NCBI GenBank assembly: GCA_012934845.2
Contig: WNNJ02000170.1
Coordinates: 1-64,000 of the forward strand
Direction: 5' to 3'
Length of the DNA stretch: 64,000 nt
DNA from: Pomphorhynchus laevis
Taxonomy: Eukaryota > Acanthocephala > Palaeacanthocephala > Echinorhynchida > Pomphorhynchidae
Below are positions 10,220-19,158 of the stretch, piece by piece. Position 1 is the first letter of the stretch. Each line of letters begins with the position of its first letter. A program made the position numbers and the translations under genes. A model generated the notes under the pieces. It had not been told where the DNA came from. It did no database searches and saw nothing but the letters and a program-made list of their open reading frames with translations.

Positions 10220-12226
10220 TTACGGGGAAGGATCCACATAATTTTGGACTTGTCGAGGGTTTAGAACGAGATGGAGATTGGATAGACGTTTGTAGATAGA
10301 AGAAAGACAGTTGGAGGCGGAAATGCCGATATCGTGTATGCGATGTGAGGGTGCATGAGCATAGATGAGGATGTCATCGGCGTATTGCATGACGTTAAAG
10401 GAGTAAGGTTTGATAAACGGAGAGAGATCGCCAAGCAGAAGAAAGAAAAGCAGAGGACCTAGGACTGAACCTTGTGGAACCCCGCAAAAAATAGGGATGT
10501 GAGTGGATGATGAATTAGAGCAGACGCGAAAGGAACGGTCGGATAGATATGAGGCAAACGGTGCTACGGAGGAGGAAGAAAATCCATAATCATAACGAAG
10601 GCGAGAAAGGAGGACGGAGTGGTCGACAATGTCGAATGCAGAGGAGAGGTCGAGGGAGATGAGAACACTATATAGAGCCTTGTCTCGAGAAATGAGTAAG
10701 TCGTTGTACACTTTTATGCATGCGGTTTCTGTCGAGTGATTAGAGCGGAAAGCGGATTGGAAAGAAGGGTGGATATTGGATGAGGAGAGATAAGCGTTGA
10801 TTTGTATTAAGATGAGGCGTTCTAAGAGCTTAGAAAGAGTAGGGAGTAGTGAAATGGGGCGATAGCTAGAAGGAAGGGAGGGGTCGAGCGATTGTTTCTT
10901 AAGGAGGGGACGAACGATTGCGGATTTCCAGTGTGAAGGGAAGATACGACTGCGGATGGACGAGTTAAACAAGGTTGTGAGAAATGGGGATATCGATGAG
11001 CATATAGATTTTAATATGTGGGTAGGCAGGGGATCGGCAGGTGAGGTTTTGTTGGGCAAGGACATGAGGACATATGATACTTCTGTAGTTGAGACAGGGA
11101 GAAGATGAAAGAGTTCCGGAAGGATGAGGGTAGACTGGGCAGAGTGGGATAGGATGGAAACCGGGGTGTGAGAGAGCAACGTGGATACTTTAGTCTGGAA
11201 AAATGACGAATAATCATGGGTATTGATGTTGCTCGGCGAAGAGGAACGTGCAAGGATTGAGTTAAAAGTATGCCAGCGAGTTTTAGAGTTTAATGAAGCG
11301 ATGATTTTATGCTGCCAGGAGTTGCATTTGGTACGTAGTAGGTTGAGATAAGACCGGCGAAGAGCAAGATAGGAATCACGGAAAGACGGAGTGATCGAGC
11401 GGAAATCACGTCTGAGAGAGCGGTGATAGACTCGAAAAGCATGGCGGAGTCGACGCTTTGAGAGTAGGCATTGGATGTCAAACCATGGTGTACGGTGCAA
11501 GCGACGGTGTGGATGAGACTTGAAGGGCAAGAGAAGAGCGAGAGTGGATGTGAGTTCAGAGTCGAAACGAGAAGCGAAATCGTGAGGAGATGAATATGTT
11601 ATTGTAGGATAGGATAGAGACGATTTGAGGAAGGCAGAGCGGAGAAGGAAATTGTCAAGATTTCTCCAAGGGCGACGGAGGATTGTAGGTGTGTGAGGAG
11701 GGGTGTGGTTGTGAGTGAGATCAAGTGTGACGAGACATTGATCGGATAGAACCAGGACCAGAGATGGACCGTAAGGTGTAGGCAGCAAAATGATAGGAAC
11801 AGCGATGATGTCGAGTGTCCCACTAAGGATATGTGTAGGGGCAGTGGAGATTAGTTTGATATTGTAGTTGGATAGAATGTTGATGAAGCGGATAAAATCC
11901 GTGGAAGACGGGCTGTCTAGGCGGATATTGAAGTCGCCTAGAACGAGTGAAGGGATTGTGGACAAAGAACAATGAGAAAAGAGGTCAGCGAGTTCGGTAA
12001 AAAATAATGATGTAGGAGCTGATGAACCAGGACGGTATACAATGGCGAGATCTAGAGTGATCGTGTTAGAAGAATGACAAGTGAGTAATTCAAAATAGCA
12101 AGTACTGAAAGGGGGATTGATTTTGCGAAGAGACGCAGGGTGACGCGCGAATGCGACGATGCCGCCATGATTAGAGAATTTAGAAGGCATGAGCTGAGGG
12201 GGCGGGCGGATTCGACTAGGGAGCAA
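10220..12226 (-). CDS. LINE ORF2: endonuclease (part) and reverse transcriptase
   Basis: 668 residues open. The endonuclease part has LGDFN near residues 95-100 and THILSGTLDIIA near 130. The catalytic SDH is SDQ (LSDQCLV), so the nuclease is likely inactive. The RT has SYRPISLL, LDLSSAFDIVDH, GVPQGSVLGPLL and QYADD (YADD at 615-618) and looks intact. The closest type is the CR1/L2 group with its STETA box. The first part of the endonuclease lies in another frame upstream, and the frame stops soon after YADD because the element is truncated. Confidence 0.8.
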   Translation of the reverse strand: MLPSRIRPPPQLMPSKFSNHGGIVAFARHPASLRKINPPFSTCYFELLTCHSSNTITLDLAIVYRPGSSAPTSLFFTELADLFSHCSLSTIPSLVLGDFNIRLDSPSSTDFIRFINILSNYNIKLISTAPTHILSGTLDIIAVPIILLPTPYGPSLVLVLSDQCLVTLDLTHNHTPPHTPTILRRPWRNLDNFLLRSAFLKSSLSYPTITYSSPHDFASRFDSELTSTLALLLPFKSHPHRRLHRTPWFDIQCLLSKRRLRHAFRVYHRSLRRDFRSITPSFRDSYLALRRSYLNLLRTKCNSWQHKIIASLNSKTRWHTFNSILARSSSPSNINTHDYSSFFQTKVSTLLSHTPVSILSHSAQSTLILPELFHLLPVSTTEVSYVLMSLPNKTSPADPLPTHILKSICSSISPFLTTLFNSSIRSRIFPSHWKSAIVRPLLKKQSLDPSLPSSYRPISLLPTLSKLLERLILIQINAYLSSSNIHPSFQSAFRSNHSTETACIKVYNDLLISRDKALYSVLISLDLSSAFDIVDHSVLLSRLRYDYGFSSSSVAPFASYLSDRSFRVCSNSSSTHIPIFCGVPQGSVLGPLLFFLLLGDLSPFIKPYSFNVMQYADDILIYAHAPSHRIHDIGISASNCLSSIYKRLSNLHLVLNPRQVQNYVDPSP

Positions 12227-12420
12227 CCGGCAGAGAGCAGACGGCGAATGGAAAGGTCGTCGGAATCTGAGTGCCAGGATTCGGTGAGGCAGAAGAGATC
12301 GATGGATTGCTTGGTGAATAGGTTGATTATAAGATCGGATTTATTGAGAATAGATCTAGTGTTGAGAAGGCCGAGGCGGAAAACGTGTGTGATGGCGAAA
12401 GTGTCTAGTGGAGAAGACAC
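12052..12420 (-). pseudogene. LINE ORF2 start: APE endonuclease N-terminus, frameshifted
   Basis: Contains LLNTRSILNKSD and LFCLTESWHSD, the N-terminal Asn and the TE(S)W Glu motif of APE-type endonucleases. It overlaps the main ORF2 frame but in a different phase, so a single indel near 12200 splits the protein. Confidence 0.7.
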
Positions 12421-13324
12421 ATAGAGGAGATGGAGCGACCATCGAATTTTTGGACGGGTGTGGACAACTTGAAAATTTTTCGTCTATGTTTCGGATGGAG
12501 AGTGATGTTTCGCCGTTTTCCTCGCGACGGCGTTTTTTAATGCGGGCAGAAGAGTGTTGAGCGATTTCAGTAGGGGCGCGATCGGGGAAAATTCGAGTGG
12601 TTGAAGATGACATGAGTTTAAATCGTTGAGAGAGGACAGAAGACGCGTGAGAGCGATGCTTGAAAACAATTTTTAGGAGAGGGGGCTGGGAAGGATTAGA
12701 TTGAGAAGATTTGTTTAGACGAATGAATGCGACAGGAGAAATGTCCTTGAAAAAGGATGGTTTATCCGCAGGAACAATAGACGAGATGATGGATCTGAAG
12801 GCGGAAACATCGTGGTCTAGAGGTGAGATTACGATAGAAGAGCTGGCAGTTGATGATTTGGAGGGATTTTGTTTGACGACGGGAGACATAGAGGATAATG
12901 ATAATAAAGAGGGTGGCAAGCGATGTGAGAAAAGGTTATGAGTGGAAGGATAGTGCAGGATGGTGGAGGTGATTTTGATTGATGGATGCAAGGGATTGAG
13001 AAACGAGACGGGAAGGACGGGACGGGGTGTCGGGGAGTGAAGATGACATGGAATGGGAAGTGTATATGGTGGCAGGGTCGGTGGGTGGAGAAAGGACATT
13101 AGAAACGACGGAGGTAGTTTGAGTTGACGTGTTGGATGTTGATATGTGCTTATTGGAAATATTGCGGACTAGTTTGTTGGCACAAAAACCACATACGAAG
13201 TCTTCTTTAGACTTATTCTTATCGCAGGCGATTGTTGTGCAGACGCTGCAGTCGTGTATCGAGCACTGTACTTGCAGTTGTCCATAGTTGGTTCGGTCTT
13301 AGTTGTTTTCTTACGTCCTCCCAT
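12356..13324 (-). pseudogene. LINE ORF1 with cysteine-rich PHD-like start
   Basis: The ATG at 13324 opens MGGRKKTTKTEP. In a neighbouring frame the next 60 codons carry paired cysteines ending in EDFVCGFCANKLVRN, which looks like a zinc finger of the PHD kind found in ORF1 of some CR1-group LINEs. A Pro/Ser-rich middle and a basic end (IKKRRREENG) follow in the 247-residue frame 13099-12356. At least one frameshift separates start and middle. The likely role is RNA binding in the retrotransposition complex. Confidence 0.55.
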
Positions 13325-13356
13325 TAACTCTAAAAATTCTGCAAGAAGAGCGAGCG

Positions 13357-13578
13357 GAACTGGATTGATCTTGAACTGGATTGATCTAGAACTGAATTGA
13401 TCTGGAACTGGATTGATCTGGAACTGAATTGATCTGGAACTGGATTGATCTGGAACTGGATTGATCTGGAACTGGATTGATCTGGAACTGGATTGATCTG
13501 GAACTGGATTGATCTGGAACTAGATTGATCTGGAACCGGATTGATCTGGAACTGAATTGATCTGGAACTAAATTGATT
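13357..13578. repeat. 16-bp minisatellite, about 13 units
   Basis: Tandem units of GGATTGATCTGGAACT with few changes (some units read GAATTGATC). It begins just beyond the 5' end of the LINE. Confidence 0.95.
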
Positions 13579-13655
13579 GAATTAGCATTTATAAAGATCC
13601 TATCAAGTAGAATTGCTTTCTGGTCAAATGTAACTAATTGACTGAACCATTTCCG
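13564..13655. repeat. Direct repeat, left copy (about 92 bp)
   Basis: Sequence from ATTGATTGAATTAGCATTTA to ACTGAACCATTTCCG. It is repeated almost unchanged at 14098-14190, about 530 bp on. Both are preceded by minisatellite-like GGAACTGGATT. Confidence 0.9.
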
Positions 13656-13924
13656 AGAATATAAGAAACTGAATTTATTATTTTGATTTTTCGACCGTAT
13701 TTATAATAAATCTACTTGATTAGCGTATTATCAAACATCCAAGAAGATTGCCGATGAAGTACATTGCCAATTTGTAGTTTAACGAATAGAACAAAGCGCA
13801 TTGACTAATACGCAACTGTTTTAGCATTCGCCATATCATCGTCTTATATCATAAAAATTCTGAATCTGGCTTTTCATCAAAACCAGCAAACCGGCCATTA
13901 TACAGCTCTTCAACACTCATGATT

Positions 13925-14090
13925 ACCAAGTATACTATTGTGTGAGTATAGTGTATATATGTATTATGTATTATATATGTATTATGCATTATGTATATGT
14001 ATGATGTATTATATATGCATTATATATGTATGATGTATATATAATATTATGTGAGTATATACTATTGTGTGAGTATTGATATGGAACTGG
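13925..14090. repeat. AT-rich array of ATGTATTAT-like units
   Basis: Degenerate short repeats of TATGTATTATGTA type, bracketed by two copies of ACTATTGTGTGAGTAT (about 13933 and 14067). Confidence 0.8.
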
Positions 14091-14097
14091 ATTAATT

Positions 14098-14190
14098 GTA
14101 TGTGAAACTGGATTGATTGAATTAGCATTTATAAAGGTCCTATCATGTAGAATTGCTTTCGGGTCAAATGTAACTAATTGACTGAACCAT
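14098..14190. repeat. Direct repeat, right copy
   Basis: Second copy of the 13564-13655 sequence, abutting the LINE fragment at 14198. Together the copies bracket a 0.45 kb AT-rich spacer, so this block arose by tandem duplication or unequal exchange. Confidence 0.9.
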
Positions 14191-14197
14191 TTCCGGT

Positions 14198-14470
14198 TCA
14201 GTCAATTTTTCGGCAAGCTCTGAAATCTCTTATTGCTCTCGATAGGAGTCGTCCTAAGCCCTTAAGAAATTTAGGTGTTGCTAGGCCAGGGCAACTCAGG
14301 GTGTCGAATGCCACTGGTTGAAACATTATCGTAGATGGGTCTGAGCATGCGTATTTTGCTCGTTTGCGCTCCTCCGCGATGCTTGCGACGGTACATGGGC
14401 CCTGTAAAGAATGTGCGCTCCAGTTTGGACCCAAAGTATTTGGACACGTGAAGTCCCATACCATGCGCTT
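14198..14470 (-). pseudogene. RLE-type LINE, extreme C-terminus
   Basis: 88-residue relic: VWDFTCPNTL, AEERKRAKYA, FQPVAFDTLSCPG, then FLKGLGRLLSRAI. The same order occurs at the end of the 41-44 kb element (IWDATCVDTL, AEEQKRLKY, CPFGVETYGSLG). This is the part after the PD-D nuclease residues of LINEs with a restriction-like endonuclease. Confidence 0.7.
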
Positions 14471-14488
14471 ATCGTTGGTCCACGAGAG

Positions 14489-14575
14489 AAATACATCATT
14501 AGCATGTATTTGGCCCCGCTGCTATGTTGCGTCGATGAATATGGACCGAAACCTGATAATATTAAAATTCCTCCT
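14489..14575 (+). repeat. Family A pseudoknot motif, damaged copy
   Basis: Carries the hairpin and GGCCCCG plus CTGCTATG arms, but the partner arms have decayed (GGACC, and AATATTAAAA where CATAGCAG is expected). It joins directly to an inverted tail at 14576. Confidence 0.7.
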
Positions 14576-15292
14576 GATCAAATCAGCTAACTGAGTCTAC
14601 GTATTTAATATAATTATAAAATAAACAAAAATTGCTATATAACAACATTTAGTAGCCAAAAAATATCAATTTATAAACAGCGTTAAATTACAAAATTACA
14701 AGAATACATTAAATAATGAAATTTTAAGAATTGCAACAATATGTAATGATATTGGCTTTCTTCAAAATCATTTAAATAATTTAATAGATACATATTTTAA
14801 ACTAGGTTACTATAAAAATAACATCAAGCAGAAAATAGTAAAATATATAAATCAACACAATAATATAAAGAATAAATTTAAACTCTTAAGTGGCAAATTT
14901 TTATGGATGGATAATAAATAATATACTTTGCATTAGAATAAGATACTAGATAGTTATTTCAGAGGAAATACATCATTAGCATGTATTTGGCCCCGCTGCT
15001 ATGTTGGGTAGAGGAGTTAGGGGCCGAAACCTGATAGCATAGCAGTTCCTCCTGATGACCTCTTAATTCTTATTCTGATACAACGTCTGTTATTTATTAG
15101 TCAATTCATAAAAATGACGTTTATTTTAAATTTTATTTTTTATTTTTATTTTTTAACTTGATTTAAATTATAGAAAATCTAAAAACAATTATTAATTTTA
15201 TTATTTAATTATTAAATTTTGATTTAGCATTATTATGTTTTGTTTATTTTATGATTATATAACAATACGTAGACTCAGTTAGCTGATTTAAT
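14576..15292 (+). mobile_element. Family A element with inverted ends
   Basis: Starts with ATCAAATCAGCTAACTGAGT and ends with the inverse (CTCAGTTAGCTGATTTAAT), giving about 60 bp of inverted termini. Inside, a plus-strand RT tail (14700-14922) ends NIKNKFKLLSGKFLWMDNK and a stop, followed by the hairpin-pseudoknot motif and an AT-rich tail. The RT tail is nearly the same as that at 50142-50240 (minus). Only the last fifth of the RT is present, so it is a deleted copy. Confidence 0.75.
14966..15051 (+). ncRNA. Hairpin plus three-helix pseudoknot RNA motif (family A)
   Basis: Hairpin AAATACAT/ATGTATTT (14966-14973 with 14981-14988) abuts helix A GGCCCC (14989-14994)/GGGGCC (15020-15025). Helix B is CTGCTATG (14996-15003)/CATAGCAG (15038-15045). 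Helix C is GAGGA (15011-15015)/TCCTC (15047-15051). The order A-B-C-A'-B'-C' is interlocked. The same motif at 51787-51872 is identical in all arms, and that at 26931-26991 has pairing-preserving changes. Words CGAAAC and CTGATGA of hammerheads occur but in the wrong order for a hammerhead. Function unknown. Confidence 0.6.
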
Positions 15293-15747
15293 CTTCAATA
15301 CGTTATACAGCCATATTTACGTTCCCCGTAGATGCAACAAGCGCTCTAAGATTTGCATCACGGTTATGAAATCCCATTGTCTGCATTTAATCAGATGCAT
15401 AAAGTTGTTCTGAAGTTTAGTTTGGCTGTTGATTTATCGGCTGATGTTGCTGGGGATGAAGAAGATTTAATAGTTGAAACAACGAAGCAGTATAATCTTG
15501 ATTTGAATTCTGTAATTTTTGACATGATGTTGTTGCATAAGCTGTTCGTCTATTGCTAGGTGATTATACAGAATCCACATTAGATGAAATAGGTTGACTA
15601 TTCATTTGTGCTTCTAAGGTGAGTAATGCATTTGTGATGGGGTGAATTGTGTTTAACCGCCTGTTGACGTGTGATCTATCGTAATACTTGGTCTGCATTA
15701 GGATCTATGTTTCCTAGCGCATAAAACGTGAGAGGGTGAAATCCGGA

Positions 15748-16245
15748 TCACTCGAGTTTTGCCACTCGTTCAGCATATTTGGCTCGTTTTCTATTCTTAT
15801 GATAATTATGCGAATCGGTCATCCGTTGGGAATACGATGAGGCAAGTGGATTATAAACACAAACGTCCATGAAGGACCGCTCCACCGTTGTTCCGAATAG
15901 ATTATTGTATACTATGTCTAGTTGAGCCGACCTCTCCGTGGTTGTACTAATGTTATCAATTATCATTAAATCTGGCACTGGTAGGAGTGACGGCTCAATA
16001 ACAACATTGACACACACATAACGAAGTGCTAACGCAATCTTGTTTCTTATTGTGTTAGGTTGCATAAAATGTATTCCATCAACTTGACACGAGAGCGCAT
16101 GTCCAATGCTGAAGTTCTGTCCACAAATACATTTGGATTGGGTGTTTAGTGGTTCCCATCCATATCTTGCTGATATTGCGTCTTGAAATTGCTGCTTCGA
16201 TAAGTATCGGCCAGTTTGTGTAACAGGCAAATATCTGAGCCACAA
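15748..16245 (-). pseudogene. RLE-LINE C-terminus: CCHC knuckle and nuclease-like domain
   Basis: 165 residues. The knuckle CICGQNFSIGHALSC keeps the C-x-C...H-x4-C pattern seen before the nuclease in RLE LINEs, followed by VIEPSLL, a short gap, AQLDIVYNN and ERSFMDVCVYNPLA. The PD and D residues of the nuclease are probably in the ARLDI/FMDV stretch, but I cannot assign them with certainty. Ends with a Tyr/Lys-rich helix and a stop. Confidence 0.65.
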
Positions 16246-16686
16246 CGAGGTTCCAGAATTATTAGTGATATGTATTATATTCTCCTTTTCTATCCTTGTT
16301 AATCGTCAAATACCTGCATTTGCATTTCTTTGTATCGCAATTGTTTATCTTCATTTATATGCCGGGCGATTTGGGATTGAATAATTTTCCATTTTGAGCA
16401 ATCAAAGTCGTTCATAGGTGAACACATTCGTAATGAAAATGTGTATTCCTGTAGCGTATTTGAGCTAGATTTGTTTATCTTTAGCTCCCTAGTTTAATTG
16501 GTAGCTGAACAATTATCTTCCATTTCGACTGTAAAATACTTTGCCTGATTCTCTGTGGCAATAGATCTCTAAATAATAGTGAATCTAGTTCTTCTAGCCA
16601 TTGGGAATCGATCGGAGTTGTTCTTTTCACGTGTGCCCATCTGAACTGAAGACTCTTGATGAGCAGTATGAAAACTGAATGGCTAT

Positions 16687-17064
16687 CTATGACAGCTTTG
16701 ATCTGCTGTACCCAATCATCTGCAGTCTTCTTAACCATTTCTTCAATGTAGTCTGATTGACTGATGAAAGTATTTTAACCCCTATTGTCACAACTTGAAC
16801 ATTATTTTGCCTAAAGAATAATGCTTCTTTATGTCTATTTGTTGGGTGAATGAGAAGAGTGCATTTCGATGGATTGATGTAATATTCAAAGCCATGACTT
16901 ATCTCTTGCATAGTATTCAATAGGAAAACCAAATTTTCGTAGGATCCAACGCATATGCCATCGCCCGCGTACCACTGATGCATTATCTCGGGAACTTTCT
17001 CAGCTAGCTGTTTTGACTCTTTACCATGCTGTGTCAGTAAATCACGCCAAATCTTCGCATCCAT
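16687..17064 (-). pseudogene. RLE-LINE reverse transcriptase fragment with mutated YADD box
   Basis: 125 residues: HQWYAGDGICVGSYENLVFLL (motif C with Gly for the first Asp), then INPSKCTLLIHP. These are the RT motif C and D blocks. The enzyme would be inactive. Confidence 0.7.
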
Positions 17065-17999
17065 CTAGGATGGTCCCCCGGATCCTTGTATTTACTTGCA
17101 GGCAGCTATTACATCATCGTGTGTGATATCATAAAATATGATGTTATTGTACAAAGAGCATCCATTAAGCGGTGATCTAAGAATGCAACTTGGATCTACT
17201 TGAGGTTGTTTTGGGTGTAGATCCTTTAATTTATCAAGAACAGTATTTCCTTCAAATGATTCAGAAGTGTATAGTATTCTTGACGTTTGTCCGTTGGATT
17301 TCAGCAATCTTGCAGCGTTTACAAATTTTCCCATTCCGCGCGTTTAATTATGCTCTGGATCATAGCAAATCTGGTGTTTGATGTAGCCCTGGGTTGATAC
17401 TTGCTTTTAATTTGCAGGAATAGGGCCTCAGAGAAAAGTGTATATAGATGACCCTCCTTCCATAATTTCAGACGGCGAGTCAGCGCTTTTATTATAACAA
17501 TAACTTTATTTGAGCATAAACTTTGTAGTAATAGCTGAGATAGGATCATATCATCTTCAAAGCTATACATGCTTTTGATGAATTCGAATTGAATTCCTCC
17601 AGAAGTTCAGATATGATTAAGACAAACTGTTTTATAACGTTGCATTTTGGTAGGTGGATAAGGTTTGGTTTCCAGTGAATTACGATGTCGTATATTGCGT
17701 CTAGTATTATATATTCACTGGGTCGTTCTTGAGTTACACAGTCTGCAGCATCACGTGGTATGTGTTGTGATTAGGCTGTTGTTCGTCCTTTGAAACTAGA
17801 TTATGATTTTGTACAATGCAAAGGGGATTCAAGTCCTCCACTCTACTTACTGATTCCGCAGAAGTCAAAGACACCGTATGTGGTCCAATATGTACGCGAT
17901 TGTAACAATCGGGCACATGGCAATTCGCGCAAGAAACTCTTGCCTTCGCACATCTGCAACCTTTGCACTTTGCTGAAGGACCATTGCATCAAAATTTAA

Positions 18000-18125
18000 T
18001 AATTAAATAATAAAATAATGACCTCTAATCTTTATTCTGATACAACGTCTGTTATTTATTAGTCAATCCATAACAAATGTATTTTTAATCTCTATTTTAA
18101 ATTTTAACTTGATTTAATATGTATC
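18000..18125 (+). repeat. Family A tail fragment
   Basis: TATTCTGATACAACGTCTGT and TTATTAGTCAATCCATAA are diagnostic of the middle of the family A tail. Confidence 0.75.
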
Positions 18126-18127
18126 AA

Positions 18128-18225
18128 ATCAGTTATTTATATTCTGAAATTTCACTAAGTGAATATTCAGTTATTTATATCACAAAAATTTCACTTAGCG
18201 AAATTTCAGAATATAAATAACTGAT
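18128..18225. repeat. 36-bp inverted repeat (foldback)
   Basis: Arms 18128-18163 and 18190-18225 match at 35 of 36 positions and enclose a 26-nt loop. It begins ATCAGTTATTTATATTCTG. Probably a small foldback element nested beside the family A tail. Confidence 0.85.
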
Positions 18226-18448
18226 TGCATACAATTGAAAAGGACTGCTAAGTCCATTAAAAATAAAAACATTAAAATAAAAAATTAAAATAATTAAAGC
18301 ATTAAAATAATAAATTCAATATCTTGTATTCTCGGTGATGGTTAGCAGTCAATTATTTATAATGGTATTTTATATCTTTGGATGATATATGTATCATTCG
18401 AAGATTTTATCTATGCTTTAAGAAATATTATGCCGTTCTCAATAATTA

Positions 18449-18605
18449 ATCAAATCAGCTAACTGAGTCTACGTATCTAATATAATTATAAAATAAACAA
18501 AACATAATAATGCTAAATCAAAATTTAATAATTAAATAATAAAATTAATAATTGTTTTTAGATTTTCTATAATTTAAATCAAGTTAAAATAACGTTTTTA
18601 AAATT
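18449..18605 (-). repeat. Family A 3' tail
   Basis: Starts on + with CAAATCAGCTAACTGAGTCT and continues as a near-perfect inverse of the tail at 15150-15292. No RT or pseudoknot attached. Confidence 0.8.
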
Positions 18606-19129
18606 AGAAATGCTTAAATATAAATGTTTAATCTAGTGATCAAAGAAATTCATAAATTTTTTAATTTGTTATTTTATTGTGAATATTAAAAGAACAATTT
18701 TAATGTGTAACTTAAGCAACATATTTAAAATCATTAAATTAAATTTCGGAAATATCGTCGTTAGCTTGTCAACAACAATAGATCATGAATGAGGGTTTTA
18801 AAAATTTCATCTGAATTAATAGCAAGCCACACCATCGTTTACTATACTATAGATATACAACGTCGTTGTTGTTCACTATCATGTCTTCTTAATTTATTAA
18901 TTGCCTTTCCAAATCAGCTTAAATCTTACAGATACATTATTTATAACAGATTTAAGTATAGTTTTCTTCAAAGACGAAAATACAAAACGGTGAAATGTTT
19001 AATTCGCCACTTAGTGTTTCGCGCATACTCCTGACCGTAAACAACAATAATAAGGATTTCTTAATAAAATAAAACAGGCAAAAGGTCATTAAAGAAAAGA
19101 AAGAATCAATCAGAAACATTCAATTGTAG
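18606..19129. other. AT-rich spacer
   Basis: I see no supported gene or repeat. An 81-codon frame at 18789-19034 is rich in Tyr, Ser and Leu with no recognisable domain. Confidence 0.5.
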
Positions 19130-19158
19130 ACTTTAATGTTGTAAGTCTTCACATCTTC

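Larger units (their letters stand above)
10066..13330 (-). mobile_element. CR1/L2-like LINE, two ORFs, 3'-truncated
   Basis: Minus-strand non-LTR retrotransposon with ORF1 (about 13324-12430) and ORF2 (APE endonuclease plus RT, 12420-10220). It stops at 10066 in the middle of ORF2, so the 3' end and tail are absent; the missing part is what the 6330-7175 fragment carries. Base composition is clearly richer in GC than the host, a sign of fairly recent origin. A 16-bp minisatellite begins about 30 bp beyond its 5' end. Confidence 0.85.
15735..17990 (-). mobile_element. Decayed RLE-type LINE, second family
   Basis: Several minus-strand pieces in different frames follow the order of one long LINE protein: N-terminal region (17570-17319, 17334-17092), RT (17064-16687), thumb region (16738-16481) and C-terminal knuckle plus endonuclease (16245-15748). 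The RT box QWYADD reads QWYAGDG, so the first catalytic Asp is lost. Several frameshifts and stops make it a dead copy. It is a different family from the 41-44 kb LINE. Confidence 0.75.

Noticed and set aside
14989-15045. HDV-like ribozyme
   Set aside because: The P1-P2 topology fits, but P3 and P4 cannot be drawn and no catalytic C before P2' is evident. Left as unknown structured RNA.
14989-15062. Canonical hammerhead in the family A 3' UTR
   Set aside because: CGAAAC comes before CTGATGA, and no permuted (type II) fold gives both a stem I and a stem III; GGCCCC/GGGGCC and CTGCTATG/CATAGCAG pair instead as a pseudoknot.
15353-15559. 68-codon frame on + with acidic residues
   Set aside because: No splice partners or domain; between two mobile elements; not enough support to call a gene.
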